Assembly (NCBI GenBank): GCA_963736055.1
Contig: CAVTNM010000001.1
Coordinates: forward strand, 124,001 to 188,000
Origin: AC-32 sp963736055
Lineage (GTDB): Bacteria; Actinomycetota; Thermoleophilia; Gaiellales; Gaiellaceae
Length of the DNA stretch: 64,000 bases
Direction of reading: 5' to 3'
The first letter of the stretch is position 1. Every line of letters starts with the position of its first letter. The notes beneath the pieces were generated by a model. It worked only from the letters and a program-made list of their open reading frames with translations, ran no database searches and was not told where the DNA came from. The translations under genes were made by a program, and so were the position numbers. Positions 8,368-16,331 of the stretch are shown piece by piece.

Positions 8368-9225
8368 CCAGGACTCGAACTCCTCGAGCTCCTCTTCCGG
8401 GATCGCATACGTGTGCTGCTCCTCGGGGAACCGCCCCTCGCGGACGTCGGCGACATACGCCTCGAGCGCGCGCCTCGCCTCGTCCGCGAGATCGGCGTAG
8501 CGCTTGACGAAGCGGGGCGCCTTGCCCTCGTAGAGCCCGAGCAGGTCGTGCCAGACGAGCACCTGGCCGTCGCAACCGGCGCCCGCCCCGATGCCGATCG
8601 TCGGCACCTGCAGCGCCTCGGTCACCCGCGACGCGATCGCGGCGGGCACCGCTTCGAGCACGATTGCGAAGCAGCCCGCCGCCTCCAGCGCGAGCGCGTC
8701 CTCGTAGAGCCGCTCGGCCTTCTGCGCGGTGCGTCCCTGCGCCTTGAACCCGCCGAGCATGGTCGCCGACTGCGGAGTCAGGCCGACGTGCCCCATCACC
8801 GGCACTCCGGCGCCGACGATCGCCTGCACGCGGGAGAGCGCCGGGCCCGCACCCTCGAGCTTGACGGCGTCGGCGCCCGCCTCCTTGACGAAGCGGACAG
8901 CGTTCTCGACCGCGGCGTCGTCGGAGACCTGGAAGGAGCCGAACGGCATGTCGGCGATCACGAGCGGCCGCTTGGCGCCGCGCGTGACCGCGCGGGTCAG
9001 CATCAGCAGCTCGTCCATCGTCGCCGGGACGGTCGAGTCGTGGCCGAGCACGACCATCGCCGCGGAATCTCCGACCAGGACGAGCTCGACGCCTGCGTCG
9101 TCGGCGATCCGGCCGCTCGGGAAGTCGTAGGCGGTCACCATCGCCAGCTTCTGGCCGCGGCGCTTGAGCTCGAGCAGCTCGGGCAGCGGCAGCTTGCCGT
9201 GGGTCCAGGACGCGTACTTGCTCAC
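8338..9225 (-). CDS. panB: 3-methyl-2-oxobutanoate hydroxymethyltransferase
   Basis: 295 residues. It transfers a hydroxymethyl group from 5,10-methylenetetrahydrofolate to 2-oxoisovalerate, giving ketopantoate in the pantothenate/CoA pathway. Family motifs are intact: MVTAYDFPSG, VLVGDSAAMVVLGHDST, VIADMPFGSFQ, VKLEGAG, VMGHVGLTPQS and IGIGAGAGCDGQ. The GTG start at 9225 has AGGAGA six to seven bases upstream and overlaps the panC stop by four bases (GTGA). Operon order is acetyltransferase, DUF2520, panC, panB. Confidence 0.96.
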   Translation of the reverse strand: MSKYASWTHGKLPLPELLELKRRGQKLAMVTAYDFPSGRIADDAGVELVLVGDSAAMVVLGHDSTVPATMDELLMLTRAVTRGAKRPLVIADMPFGSFQVSDDAAVENAVRFVKEAGADAVKLEGAGPALSRVQAIVGAGVPVMGHVGLTPQSATMLGGFKAQGRTAQKAERLYEDALALEAAGCFAIVLEAVPAAIASRVTEALQVPTIGIGAGAGCDGQVLVWHDLLGLYEGKAPRFVKRYADLADEARRALEAYVADVREGRFPEEQHTYAIPEEELEEFESWLGDRAHQHQ

Positions 9226-10007
9226 GAAGGGTCTCCTTCTCTTGTACGCCCAAGCCAGGCTGAAGCCTGGCACGGGACTTCCAGCACCACATTGTCGATC
9301 AAGCGAGTGCCGCCGACGCGCACCGCGGCCGCGAGGACTCGCGGCTCGAAGTCGGCCTCTTCGAAGTAGTCCACCTCGAGCCCGTCGAGCAGGGCGCGGT
9401 CGCGCGCCCGCAGGGCACGCGGCAGCGACAGGGCCGTCTCGCGCTCCTGCGGCGAGAGGTAGGCGTTCCGCGACGAGAGGGCGAGCCCGTCGGAGTCGCG
9501 CACGGTGGGGAGGGTGCGGATCTCGACGGGAACGGCGAGGTCGCGCACCATCTGTCTCAAGACGGCCGCCTGCTGCGCGTCCTTCTGGCCGAAGTAGGCG
9601 CGCTGGGGTCGGACGAGGTTGAACAGCTTCAGGCAGACCGTCGCGACGCCCCGGAAGTGCCCGGGACGGTGCTCTCCTTCGAGGACGGCCCCGAGCTGCT
9701 CGACCTCGACCCAGGTCTGGAACCCCGGCGGGTAGATCTCGTCCGGCGAGGGCGCGAAGAGCACGTCCACGCCGGCCTCCTCGGCGAGGCGGGCATCGCG
9801 CTTCTCGTCGCGAGGGTAGCGCTCGAAGTCCTCGCCTTCCGCGAACTGGGCCGAGTTGACGAAGAGGCTGGCCACGACGAGCTCGTTCTCTGCGCGGGCG
9901 GCGCGAAAGAGCGAGAGGTGGCCCTCGTGGAACGCGCCCATCGTCGGCACCAGGCCGAGAGAGCTCGAGCACGTGGGCAGCTCGGCCGCCGTCCGGGCGA
10001 TCCTCAC
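9222..10007 (-). CDS. panC: Pantoate-beta-alanine ligase
   Basis: 261 residues; ATP-dependent condensation of pantoate with beta-alanine to pantothenate in the cytoplasm. Visible motifs are PTMGAFHEGHLSL with the HxGH nucleotide-binding signature, FGQKDAQQ, and LPTVRDSDGLALSSRNAYLS. GTG 10007 overlaps the stop of the DUF2520 gene in a GTGA arrangement. The C-terminal coding region contains a small inverted repeat around 9254-9271 (GCCAGGCT and partner). Together with panB this gives two consecutive enzymes of one pathway. Confidence 0.96.
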   Translation of the reverse strand: MRIARTAAELPTCSSSLGLVPTMGAFHEGHLSLFRAARAENELVVASLFVNSAQFAEGEDFERYPRDEKRDARLAEEAGVDVLFAPSPDEIYPPGFQTWVEVEQLGAVLEGEHRPGHFRGVATVCLKLFNLVRPQRAYFGQKDAQQAAVLRQMVRDLAVPVEIRTLPTVRDSDGLALSSRNAYLSPQERETALSLPRALRARDRALLDGLEVDYFEEADFEPRVLAAAVRVGGTRLIDNVVLEVPCQASAWLGRTREGDPS

Positions 10008-10663
10008 CGTGCGGTCGCCTCCGCGAGCACATCGTAGAGCGGCTCGAGATCGGGGCGGGCGCGGCGGACCGCCTGCCGGTGCGCCTCGATGGTGGCGAGG
10101 TCCCCGCGCACCAGCGGGCCGGTCGGCTCGAAGCCGTTCTCGATCGTGCGGCGCATCAAAGGCTCCAGGGCCTCGGGCGGAGCACCCGCCGCGGAGACGA
10201 GGCTCGCCGCGACGTCGTGCAGCGTCACGAGGTAGCTCGAGGCGACCGCCGCGCCGGCGTGGTAGAGCGGCCGGTCGGCGTCTGCGAGCTCGAACGGCTC
10301 GAGCCCGAGCACGCGCGCCAGCTCGAGCCCGAGCTCCCGGCCCTCCGGCGTCTCGGCCGTGACCGCGCCCCAGGCGCCGTCGAGCTGCTCGGGTCCACGC
10401 GCGCGCGTGAACGTTTGCAGTGGGTGGAGCGAGAAGCGCCGCTCGTGCGAGGCCAGCGCCGAGAGCGGGGTCGCTCCGCTGACGTGCGCCACCCACGGGC
10501 CGACCTCGAGCTCCTGCGCGACCTGCGCGATGACCGCGTCCGGCACGCAGAGCAGCACGAGCTCGGCGCCGTCCGCGCGCAGCTCAACGCCGCGCTCCTC
10601 GAGCCGGGCGGCGAGCGCCGACCCGACGCGGCCGCGACCGATGACATTCACGCTGTCGACCAT
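10004..10663 (-). CDS. DUF2520 / Rossmann-like dehydrogenase-type protein
   Basis: 219 residues starting MVDSVNVIGRGRVGSALA, a Rossmann NAD(P)-binding start, followed by LVLLCVPDAVI, WVAHVSGATPLSAL, SLHPLQTF, and a helical C-terminal domain with YHAGAAVASSYLV. This is the layout of Rossmann-like/DUF2520 proteins, which are often found next to panC. A ketopantoate reductase-like role would complete the pathway here, since no panE is in the window, but that is inference. It has a GGAG ribosome binding site and overlaps panC by four bases. Confidence 0.8.
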   Translation of the reverse strand: MVDSVNVIGRGRVGSALAARLEERGVELRADGAELVLLCVPDAVIAQVAQELEVGPWVAHVSGATPLSALASHERRFSLHPLQTFTRARGPEQLDGAWGAVTAETPEGRELGLELARVLGLEPFELADADRPLYHAGAAVASSYLVTLHDVAASLVSAAGAPPEALEPLMRRTIENGFEPTGPLVRGDLATIEAHRQAVRRARPDLEPLYDVLAEATAR

Positions 10664-10704
10664 CGAAAGCTCCAGTTCCGTAGCGGATACCGGGCGTCCG
10701 AAGT

Positions 10705-11274
10705 CTAGCCCGCCAGCCGCCCCTCGAGCGCTTGCCTGACGGCCGGCCAGTCGTCGTCGATCACGGCGTACCAGGCGGAATCGCGGCGCTCGCCGCCCCG
10801 CACGAGCATGTGCTTGCGGTGGATCCCCTCGAATTCGGAGGGCAGCGCGGCCAGGGCGCCGCGCGCCCGCTCGTTCAGCGCGTCCGTCTTGAACTCGACC
10901 CGCCTGCAGCCGACCACCTCGAAGGCGTGCCGGAGCAAGAGGTACTTCGCCTCGACGTTCGCGCCGGTGCTCCACGTGGAGGGGTGCATCCAGGTGCTGC
11001 CGATCTCGAGCCGGAGGTGCTCGGGCGCCAGCGACATGTAGCTCGAGGAGCCGACGACGACCCCATCCTGGAGGATCGCGAACGGCCGGCGGGACTCGTC
11101 GCGCAAGGCGTCGGCGATCCACTCCTCGGGGTCGAGCGTGACCATCCAGGTCCAGATCCGCTCGTCGGCGGCCGCGGCCCTCAGGCCCTCGACGTGCTCG
11201 GGGCCGAGGGGCTCGAGCACCACGATCCGGCCCTCGAGTCGCTGCGCGAGCTTTTCGAACACCTCGATGTGCAT
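10705..11274 (-). CDS. GNAT-family N-acetyltransferase (RimJ/RimL-like)
   Basis: 189 residues. The region LEPLGPEHVEGLRAAAADERIW is the usual N-terminal strand and helix of RimJ-like acetyltransferases. Later parts include VVGSSSYMSLAPEHLRLEIGSTW, NVEAKYLLLRHAFEV and RVEFKTDALNERARGALAAL, which together give the acetyl-CoA binding core and the substrate arm. It probably acetylates a small amine or a protein N terminus. Its start is only 12 bases from the start of the divergent histidine kinase gene, so control regions must overlap. Confidence 0.85.
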   Translation of the reverse strand: MHIEVFEKLAQRLEGRIVVLEPLGPEHVEGLRAAAADERIWTWMVTLDPEEWIADALRDESRRPFAILQDGVVVGSSSYMSLAPEHLRLEIGSTWMHPSTWSTGANVEAKYLLLRHAFEVVGCRRVEFKTDALNERARGALAALPSEFEGIHRKHMLVRGGERRDSAWYAVIDDDWPAVRQALEGRLAG

Positions 11275-11286
11275 GATGATGGCGCC

Positions 11287-12915
11287 GTGGGCCGTCAGAC
11301 CGGGGCAGAGAAAGCCGAACTGCTGCTAGCCGCCGCGCGCTACCTGAACGAGACGCTGGAGCCGGAGCGCGTCTACGACCGATTCCGCGAGCTGCTCGGC
11401 GACGCCGTCCCCCACGGCGGCGTGGTCGTCTCGTCCTTCGATCCGGAGACCGAGCTGATCCGCTGCGAGTACGCCTGGGTCGACGGCGAGAAGCTCGATC
11501 CCGCGATCTTCCCCGAGCTCGCGCTCAACCGCGCCGGCGGCGGCATGCAGAGCCGCGTGATAGTCAGCGGGGAGCCCTTGCTCGTCAACGACGTTCCCGA
11601 GCAGGTGAAGGACCCGGCCGGCGTCTACTACGACGTCGACCGCGAAGGGCGGATGAAGAAGCTCCCGGACGAGGGCCCGCCCGGGGTGCAGGCGGCGATG
11701 ATGCTCCCCGTCAAGCAGGAGGGCCAGGTCGTGGGCGTCGTGCAGCTGATGCACGAGCGCTCTGCGTACGACGACGAGCAGCTCGAGCTCGCCTGGGGGC
11801 TGATCGGGCTGATGGCCGCCGCCGTCCGCAACGCGAGGCTCCACGAGCAGGCACAGGCCGAGGCCGCGGCGCGAGCCCGGGCGGAGGCCACAGCCGCCGA
11901 ACGGGAGCAGGCCTCGCGGGTCCTGGCAGCCATCGGCGAGGGCGTCTTCCTGGTCGACGACGACGGGGTCGTCCGCTTCTGGAACCCGGCCGCAGAGCTC
12001 GTCAGCGGCCGCGACGGGGACGGGGTGCTCGGGCGTCCCGCCTCGGAGACCTTCGACGGCTGGGAGGCGATCGCGGCCGAGATCCCGATCTCCGTCGATG
12101 GGGCGGTGGCGAGCCCGGTGACACTGCCCGTCGACGTGGACGGGCGGGAGCTCTGGCTCTCGTTCGTCGCGGTCCGGAGCTACACGGGTGTGGTCTACGC
12201 CTTCCGCGACCTCACCGTCGAGCGACGCCTCGACGATGCCAAGAGCGACTTCATCGCAACGGTCTCGCACGAGCTGCGCACGCCGATGACGGCGGTGCTG
12301 GGCGCGGCGAAGACGCTCTTGCGGGAAGACATCGTCCTCTCGCCCGAGCGGCGGCGCCAGCTGCTCGAGATGATCGGTGCGCAGGGAACGCGGCTCACCC
12401 ACATCACGGAGGAGGTCCTACTCGCCAGCCGTCTCGACCGCGGCGATCTCCGGTTCGACAGCGAGAGCGTCGACGTCGCCGAGCTCGTCCGCGGCGCAGT
12501 CGAGACGATGCGGGAGCAGCTGCCCGAGTCGATCTCGCTGAGCGCCGCCGTCGAGCGGAACGGCGCAGTGGTCGTGGGAGACCCTGACCGGATCGAGCAG
12601 GTGCTCCTCAACCTGATCGACAACGCGGTCAAGTACTCGCCGTACGGCGGGGCGGTCACCGTCTCGACGGAGCCCAGCGAGACCGGCGTCCGCGTCCAGG
12701 TGGAGGACGAGGGGATCGGAATCCCGGTCTCGGAGCAGCAGTCGATCTTCGAGAAGTTCTACCGGGCCGACCCGCACCAGCGCGAGGTTCCGGGCGGCAC
12801 CGGGCTCGGGCTCTACATCTCCCGCGAGCTCGTGCGCCGCATGGGCGGCTCGATCGGCGTCCAGTCCCGGCCCGGCGAGGGCTCGACGTTCTTCTTCGAG
12901 CTTCCGGCCGCCTGA
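11287..12915 (+). CDS. Sensor histidine kinase (GAF-PAS-HisKA-HATPase)
   Basis: 542 residues from GTG 11287; GTG 11269 is a possible alternative. No transmembrane segment is seen, so the kinase is likely cytoplasmic. Order of domains: GAF (about residues 5-190), a short coiled coil rich in A/E/R, PAS (about 205-310, VLAAIGEGVFLVDDDGVV), HisKA with the phospho-accepting His in ATVSHELRTPM, and HATPase with NLIDNAVKYSP, EDEGIGIP and GGTGLGLYISREL. No response regulator lies next to it. The signal is unknown; GAF and PAS suggest a small ligand or redox cue. Confidence 0.92.
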   Translation: MGRQTGAEKAELLLAAARYLNETLEPERVYDRFRELLGDAVPHGGVVVSSFDPETELIRCEYAWVDGEKLDPAIFPELALNRAGGGMQSRVIVSGEPLLVNDVPEQVKDPAGVYYDVDREGRMKKLPDEGPPGVQAAMMLPVKQEGQVVGVVQLMHERSAYDDEQLELAWGLIGLMAAAVRNARLHEQAQAEAAARARAEATAAEREQASRVLAAIGEGVFLVDDDGVVRFWNPAAELVSGRDGDGVLGRPASETFDGWEAIAAEIPISVDGAVASPVTLPVDVDGRELWLSFVAVRSYTGVVYAFRDLTVERRLDDAKSDFIATVSHELRTPMTAVLGAAKTLLREDIVLSPERRRQLLEMIGAQGTRLTHITEEVLLASRLDRGDLRFDSESVDVAELVRGAVETMREQLPESISLSAAVERNGAVVVGDPDRIEQVLLNLIDNAVKYSPYGGAVTVSTEPSETGVRVQVEDEGIGIPVSEQQSIFEKFYRADPHQREVPGGTGLGLYISRELVRRMGGSIGVQSRPGEGSTFFFELPAA

Positions 12916-12928
12916 TCGATCCGATCAG
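12912..12928 (+). terminator. Stem-loop over the kinase stop codon
   Basis: CTGATCG (12912-12918), a three-base loop, then CGATCAG (12922-12928). The stem includes the TGA stop. There is no T-tract, so termination activity is uncertain. Confidence 0.35.
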
Positions 12929-13010
12929 TCTTCGACCGTCGTGGCCGCCTAACCGCTCCGTCCGACCCGAGGTCGAAGATGCTGACCCGTTGCTAGGGTC
13001 TGCTGACACG

Positions 13011-13220
13011 GTGCCGATTTACGAATACGTCTGCATGGAGTGCGAGTCGCACTTCGAGGAGCTCGTCCGGAACGGCGAGGAGCCGGACTGCCCGGACTGC
13101 GCCTCCGCGAACGTGCGCAAGCAGTTCTCGGTCTTCGCCACGCGCGGCACCGCCGAGCAGCCCAGCTTCGGAGGACCTTCGGGCGGCTGTTGCGGCGGGT
13201 CGTGTGGCTGCGGCCATTGA
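13011..13220 (+). CDS. FmdB-family zinc ribbon protein
   Basis: 69 residues starting at GTG: MPIYEYVCMECESHFEELV is the family start. Two CxxC pairs (CMEC, CPDC) form a zinc ribbon, and the tail is rich in Cys and Gly (GGCCGGSCGCGH), as is common in the family. Such proteins are regulatory or metal-handling; their precise role is not established. A TAGGGT at 12994-12999 may be the -10 box. The end overlaps the start of the uracil-DNA glycosylase gene by 17 bases. Confidence 0.85.
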   Translation: MPIYEYVCMECESHFEELVRNGEEPDCPDCASANVRKQFSVFATRGTAEQPSFGGPSGGCCGGSCGCGH

Positions 13221-13869
13221 GCAGCAGCTGACCGACCTCGAGGCGTTCGGGCGCCACGTTGCAGGCTGCACGCGCTGCCGTCTGGCGCAGGGGCGGACGC
13301 AGGTCGTCTTCGGCGCGGGCGACCCGAACGCGGATCTGATGTTCGTCGGCGAGGCGCCCGGCTTCCACGAGGACAAGCAGGGGATTCCGTTCGTCGGGCA
13401 AGCCGGACAGCTCCTCGAGAAGCTGCTGGCCGGGATCGGGCTCGACCGGGGCAGCGTCTACATCGCCAACGTGCTCAAGTGCCGGCCGCCGGGCAACCGC
13501 GACCCGGCTCCGGACGAGATCGAGGCCTGCGAGGGCCATCTCTTCCGGCAGATCGAGCTGATCCAGCCGCGGGTCGTCGCGACCCTCGGCAACTTCGCGA
13601 CGAAGCTCCTGTCGGGCAAGCCGGCCGGCATCACGCGCGTTCACGGCGCCGAGCAGGACGTGACTCTCGGCGGCAGCCGCGTGCTCCTGTATCCGCTCTA
13701 CCACCCGGCCGCTGCTCTCTATACCCCCGCGATGCTGAAGGTCCTCGAGGAGGACTTCGCGCGTCTGCCGGAGATCCTCGGCCGGCCGGCAGTCGAGGCT
13801 GTGCCCGAAGTCGCTCCCCAGCTGGCTCCGGTCCCGTCCGAGCCCACGGTTCAGCTCGGCCTCTTCTGA
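13204..13869 (+). CDS. Family 4 uracil-DNA glycosylase (iron-sulfur)
   Basis: 221 residues. It removes uracil from DNA as the first step of base excision repair. Cysteines that can bind a 4Fe-4S cluster are seen at CTRC in the N-terminal part and at LKCRPPGNRDP and IEAC further on. The active-site region reads MFVGEAPGFHEDKQGIPFVG and the C-terminal motif is LYPLYHPAAAL. The extra C-terminal tail (about 35 residues, rich in Pro/Val) is not part of the core fold. It starts inside the FmdB gene and is followed three bases later by tsaE. Confidence 0.93.
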   Translation: MAAAIEQQLTDLEAFGRHVAGCTRCRLAQGRTQVVFGAGDPNADLMFVGEAPGFHEDKQGIPFVGQAGQLLEKLLAGIGLDRGSVYIANVLKCRPPGNRDPAPDEIEACEGHLFRQIELIQPRVVATLGNFATKLLSGKPAGITRVHGAEQDVTLGGSRVLLYPLYHPAAALYTPAMLKVLEEDFARLPEILGRPAVEAVPEVAPQLAPVPSEPTVQLGLF

Positions 13870-13872
13870 GCC

Positions 13873-14331
13873 GTGGAGGTTCGCTCCGCCTCGCCGGCGG
13901 AGACCGAGGCGCTCGCGGCTGCTCTCGCGCGGGAGCTTCATGTCGGCGACGTCGTCACCGTCTCGGGCGAGCTCGGGAGCGGGAAGACGACCTTCGTCCG
14001 GGGCGCCTGCAGGGCGCTCGGGGTGACGGTGCCGGTCACGAGCCCCACGTACACAGTCGGCCACCGGTACCCGGCCGACCCGGATGTGTCCCATCTCGAT
14101 CTCTTCCGTTTCCAGGGCTTTTCCGACGCCGAATGGGGCGATCTCGAGCCGTACTTCCAGGACGCGATCTGCTTTGTCGAGTGGCCCGAGGCGGCCGCCG
14201 GTGCACTCCCGCCGGTCCGGGTCGAGGTACGTTTGTCCCACGTGGATCCGACTCAGCGACAGATCGCGCTCGACAGCCCGGACAACGCCTTGCTCGACCA
14301 TCTCTTCGGGGGTGCTGACACTCGCGTTTGA
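13873..14331 (+). CDS. tsaE: tRNA t6A biosynthesis ATPase TsaE
   Basis: 152 residues. The P-loop is SGELGSGKTTFVRG, followed by TSPTYTVGHRY and HLDLFR, all diagnostic for TsaE/YjeE. It supports the TsaB-TsaD complex that makes N6-threonylcarbamoyladenosine at position 37 of ANN-decoding tRNAs. GTG 13873 is three bases after the previous stop, and the end overlaps tsaB by 20 bases. The block tsaE-tsaB-rimI-tsaD is a common bacterial gene order. Confidence 0.94.
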   Translation: MEVRSASPAETEALAAALARELHVGDVVTVSGELGSGKTTFVRGACRALGVTVPVTSPTYTVGHRYPADPDVSHLDLFRFQGFSDAEWGDLEPYFQDAICFVEWPEAAAGALPPVRVEVRLSHVDPTQRQIALDSPDNALLDHLFGGADTRV

Positions 14332-14905
14332 CACGGCGACGAGCGTGGCCGCCGCAGCGCTCGTCCGGGACGGTGAGGTGCTGGGAGAGCGCTCCTCCCG
14401 CGCGGTCCGCGTGCTCGCCGACGCCGACGAGCTCCTGCGCGAGGCCGCCCTCGACCCGAGCGAGCTCGACGGGGTCGTCGTAGGCGTCGGCCCCGGCAGC
14501 TTCACGGGCCTGCGGCTCGGGCTGGCCGCTGCGCGCGGGCTGGCCTTCGCGCTGGACGTGCCCGTGGCGGGCGTCTCCACGCTCGACGCCCTCGCAGCCG
14601 GCGCCGCCGGCGCCCTCCCGGTGATCGACGCCGGCCGGCGCGAGGTGTTCACGGTCGTGAACGGCGTGGCCGCCGCGACCGCGCCGCAGGCACTCGAGCT
14701 CACTCCCGGCACGCTCTGCGTCGGCGACGGCGCGCTCCGCTACCGGCTCGTGCTCGAGGATCGCGGCGCCGTCATCCCGCCGGACGACGACGAGCGGCAC
14801 CGCCCGCGGGCCCGGTATCACGCCGAGCTGGCCAAGGCCTTTGGGCCGGCCGACAAGATCGAGCCGCTCTACCTGCGGGTCCCCGACGCGGAGCAGAAGG
14901 CATGA
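14312..14905 (+). CDS. tsaB: tRNA t6A biosynthesis protein TsaB
   Basis: 197 residues starting MLTLAFDTATSVAAAALV, the ASKHA-fold opening of TsaB. The segment VVGVGPGSFTGLRLGLAAARGLAFAL is the conserved family signature. TsaB dimerises with TsaD and is needed for the t6A tRNA modification but has no catalytic site of its own. The start is a GTG inside the end of tsaE, and the stop overlaps the rimI start in an ATGA arrangement. Confidence 0.94.
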   Translation: MLTLAFDTATSVAAAALVRDGEVLGERSSRAVRVLADADELLREAALDPSELDGVVVGVGPGSFTGLRLGLAAARGLAFALDVPVAGVSTLDALAAGAAGALPVIDAGRREVFTVVNGVAAATAPQALELTPGTLCVGDGALRYRLVLEDRGAVIPPDDDERHRPRARYHAELAKAFGPADKIEPLYLRVPDAEQKA

Positions 14906-15378
14906 CGAACGTCGTCGAACTGCGGCGGCTCGAGCTGCGCGACCTCAACGAGATCGAGGAGATCGAGCGCGGCTCCTACCCCACGCCGTGGTCGCGGTCC
15001 ATGTTCGCAAGCGAGCTCGCCAAGCCGTCGTCGCTCTGCATCGGCGCCTTCGACTCCGAGACCGGCAAGCTCGTCGGCTACCTCGTGATCTCGCGCTACG
15101 TCGACGCGTGGCACGTGATGAACGTCGCCGTCGCGCCGGCGCGTCGCCGCCAGGGAATCGCCTCGCTGCTCCTCCGGCGATTGTTCGAGCTCACCTCCGG
15201 GCGCAGCCGCCGCGGGTACACCCTCGAGGTGCGTGTCTCCAACGCGGGGGCGATCAAGCTCTACGAGCGGCTCGGGTTCCGACCGCGCGGCGTGCGGCGT
15301 GGCTACTACACCGACAACCGCGAGGACGCGCTGATCATGTGGAAGGACCCGATCTCGGAGGCGGCGGCGCAGCCCTGA
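14902..15378 (+). CDS. rimI: Ribosomal-protein-alanine N-acetyltransferase
   Basis: 158 residues. GNAT fold with VMNVAVAPARRRQGIASLLL (the acetyl-CoA binding segment, RRxGIA) and YTLEVRVSNAGAIKLYERLGF, which is nearly diagnostic for RimI. The N-terminal segment IERGSYPTPWSRSMFASEL is also typical. It acetylates the N-terminal alanine of a ribosomal protein (bS18 in E. coli). Translationally coupled to tsaB (ATGA) and overlapping tsaD. Confidence 0.94.
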   Translation: MTNVVELRRLELRDLNEIEEIERGSYPTPWSRSMFASELAKPSSLCIGAFDSETGKLVGYLVISRYVDAWHVMNVAVAPARRRQGIASLLLRRLFELTSGRSRRGYTLEVRVSNAGAIKLYERLGFRPRGVRRGYYTDNREDALIMWKDPISEAAAQP

Positions 15379-16331
15379 TCCTTGGGCTTGAGACTTCGTG
15401 CGACGAGACCGCCGGCGCGCTCGTCACCGCCGGCGGAGAGCTTCGCTCGGCGGTGACGGCATCGCAGGCGCACCTACACGCACGGTTCGGCGGGGTCGTG
15501 CCGGAGGTGGCCTCGCGCCGCCACCTCGAGCTCGTGCTGCCGGTGCTCCGGGAGACGTTCGACCGCGCCGGGGCCGACCTGGACGACGTCGAGGCCGTCG
15601 CGGTCACGCAAGGCCCCGGCCTGATCGGCGCGTTACTCGTCGGCCTCTCGGCCGCGAAGGCGCTCGCCTGGGGCCGCGGGTTGCCGCTCGTGCCCGTCAA
15701 CCACCTGCACGGCCACGTCGCCTCGCTCTACCTCGAGCCCGACCCGCTCGAGCCGCCCTTCCTCTGCCTGCTGGCGAGCGGAGGGCACACGCTGCTCGTC
15801 GACGTGCCGGAGCACGGTGCCTTCAGCACGATCGGGACGACGATCGACGACGCGGCCGGCGAGGCGTTCGACAAGGGCGCGCGCCTGCTCGGCCTCGGCT
15901 ACCCCGGCGGCGCCGAGCTCGACCGGCTCGCCGGCGAGGGCGACCCGGAGGCGTATTCGTTCCCGGTCGCGCGGGTGCCCGGGCTGGACTTCTCGTTCTC
16001 GGGCGTGAAGACGGCGCTGCTATACGAGGTGCGGAAGGGCGACCTCGAGACGCGGCGCGCCGATCTCGCGGCCGGCTACCAGCGCGCGATCGTCCGCGCG
16101 CTGGTTCGGCGGACGCGCGAGGCCGCCGAGCAGACCGGAGCCGAGCGGATCGCGATCGTCGGCGGTGTGGCCGCCAACTCGGAGCTGCGCGCCGAGCTGC
16201 CGGAGGCGACCGCCCCGCCGCTCGAGCTCTGCACGGACAACGCCGCCATGATCGCCTCGGCTGCCCGCTTCATCGAGGCGATCCCCCCACCTGGTTATCT
16301 TGCGCTCGATGCGTATGCGTCGGTTTCCTGA
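15339..16331 (+). CDS. tsaD: tRNA N6-adenosine threonylcarbamoyltransferase
   Basis: Catalytic subunit of t6A synthesis; transfers threonylcarbamoyl from TC-AMP to tRNA A37. Motifs: ILGLETSCDETAGALV at the N terminus, the metal-binding NHLHGHVASLY, LLASGGHTLLV, FSFSGVKTALL and VGGVAANSELR. GTG 15339 is the nearest standard start and adds 12 residues before the usual N terminus. CTG 15375 would give exactly the family N terminus and a 4-base CTGA overlap with the rimI stop, like its neighbours. The end overlaps the subtilase gene by 23 bases. The function is secure; the start is not. Confidence 0.93.
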   Translation: MEGPDLGGGGAALILGLETSCDETAGALVTAGGELRSAVTASQAHLHARFGGVVPEVASRRHLELVLPVLRETFDRAGADLDDVEAVAVTQGPGLIGALLVGLSAAKALAWGRGLPLVPVNHLHGHVASLYLEPDPLEPPFLCLLASGGHTLLVDVPEHGAFSTIGTTIDDAAGEAFDKGARLLGLGYPGGAELDRLAGEGDPEAYSFPVARVPGLDFSFSGVKTALLYEVRKGDLETRRADLAAGYQRAIVRALVRRTREAAEQTGAERIAIVGGVAANSELRAELPEATAPPLELCTDNAAMIASAARFIEAIPPPGYLALDAYASVS

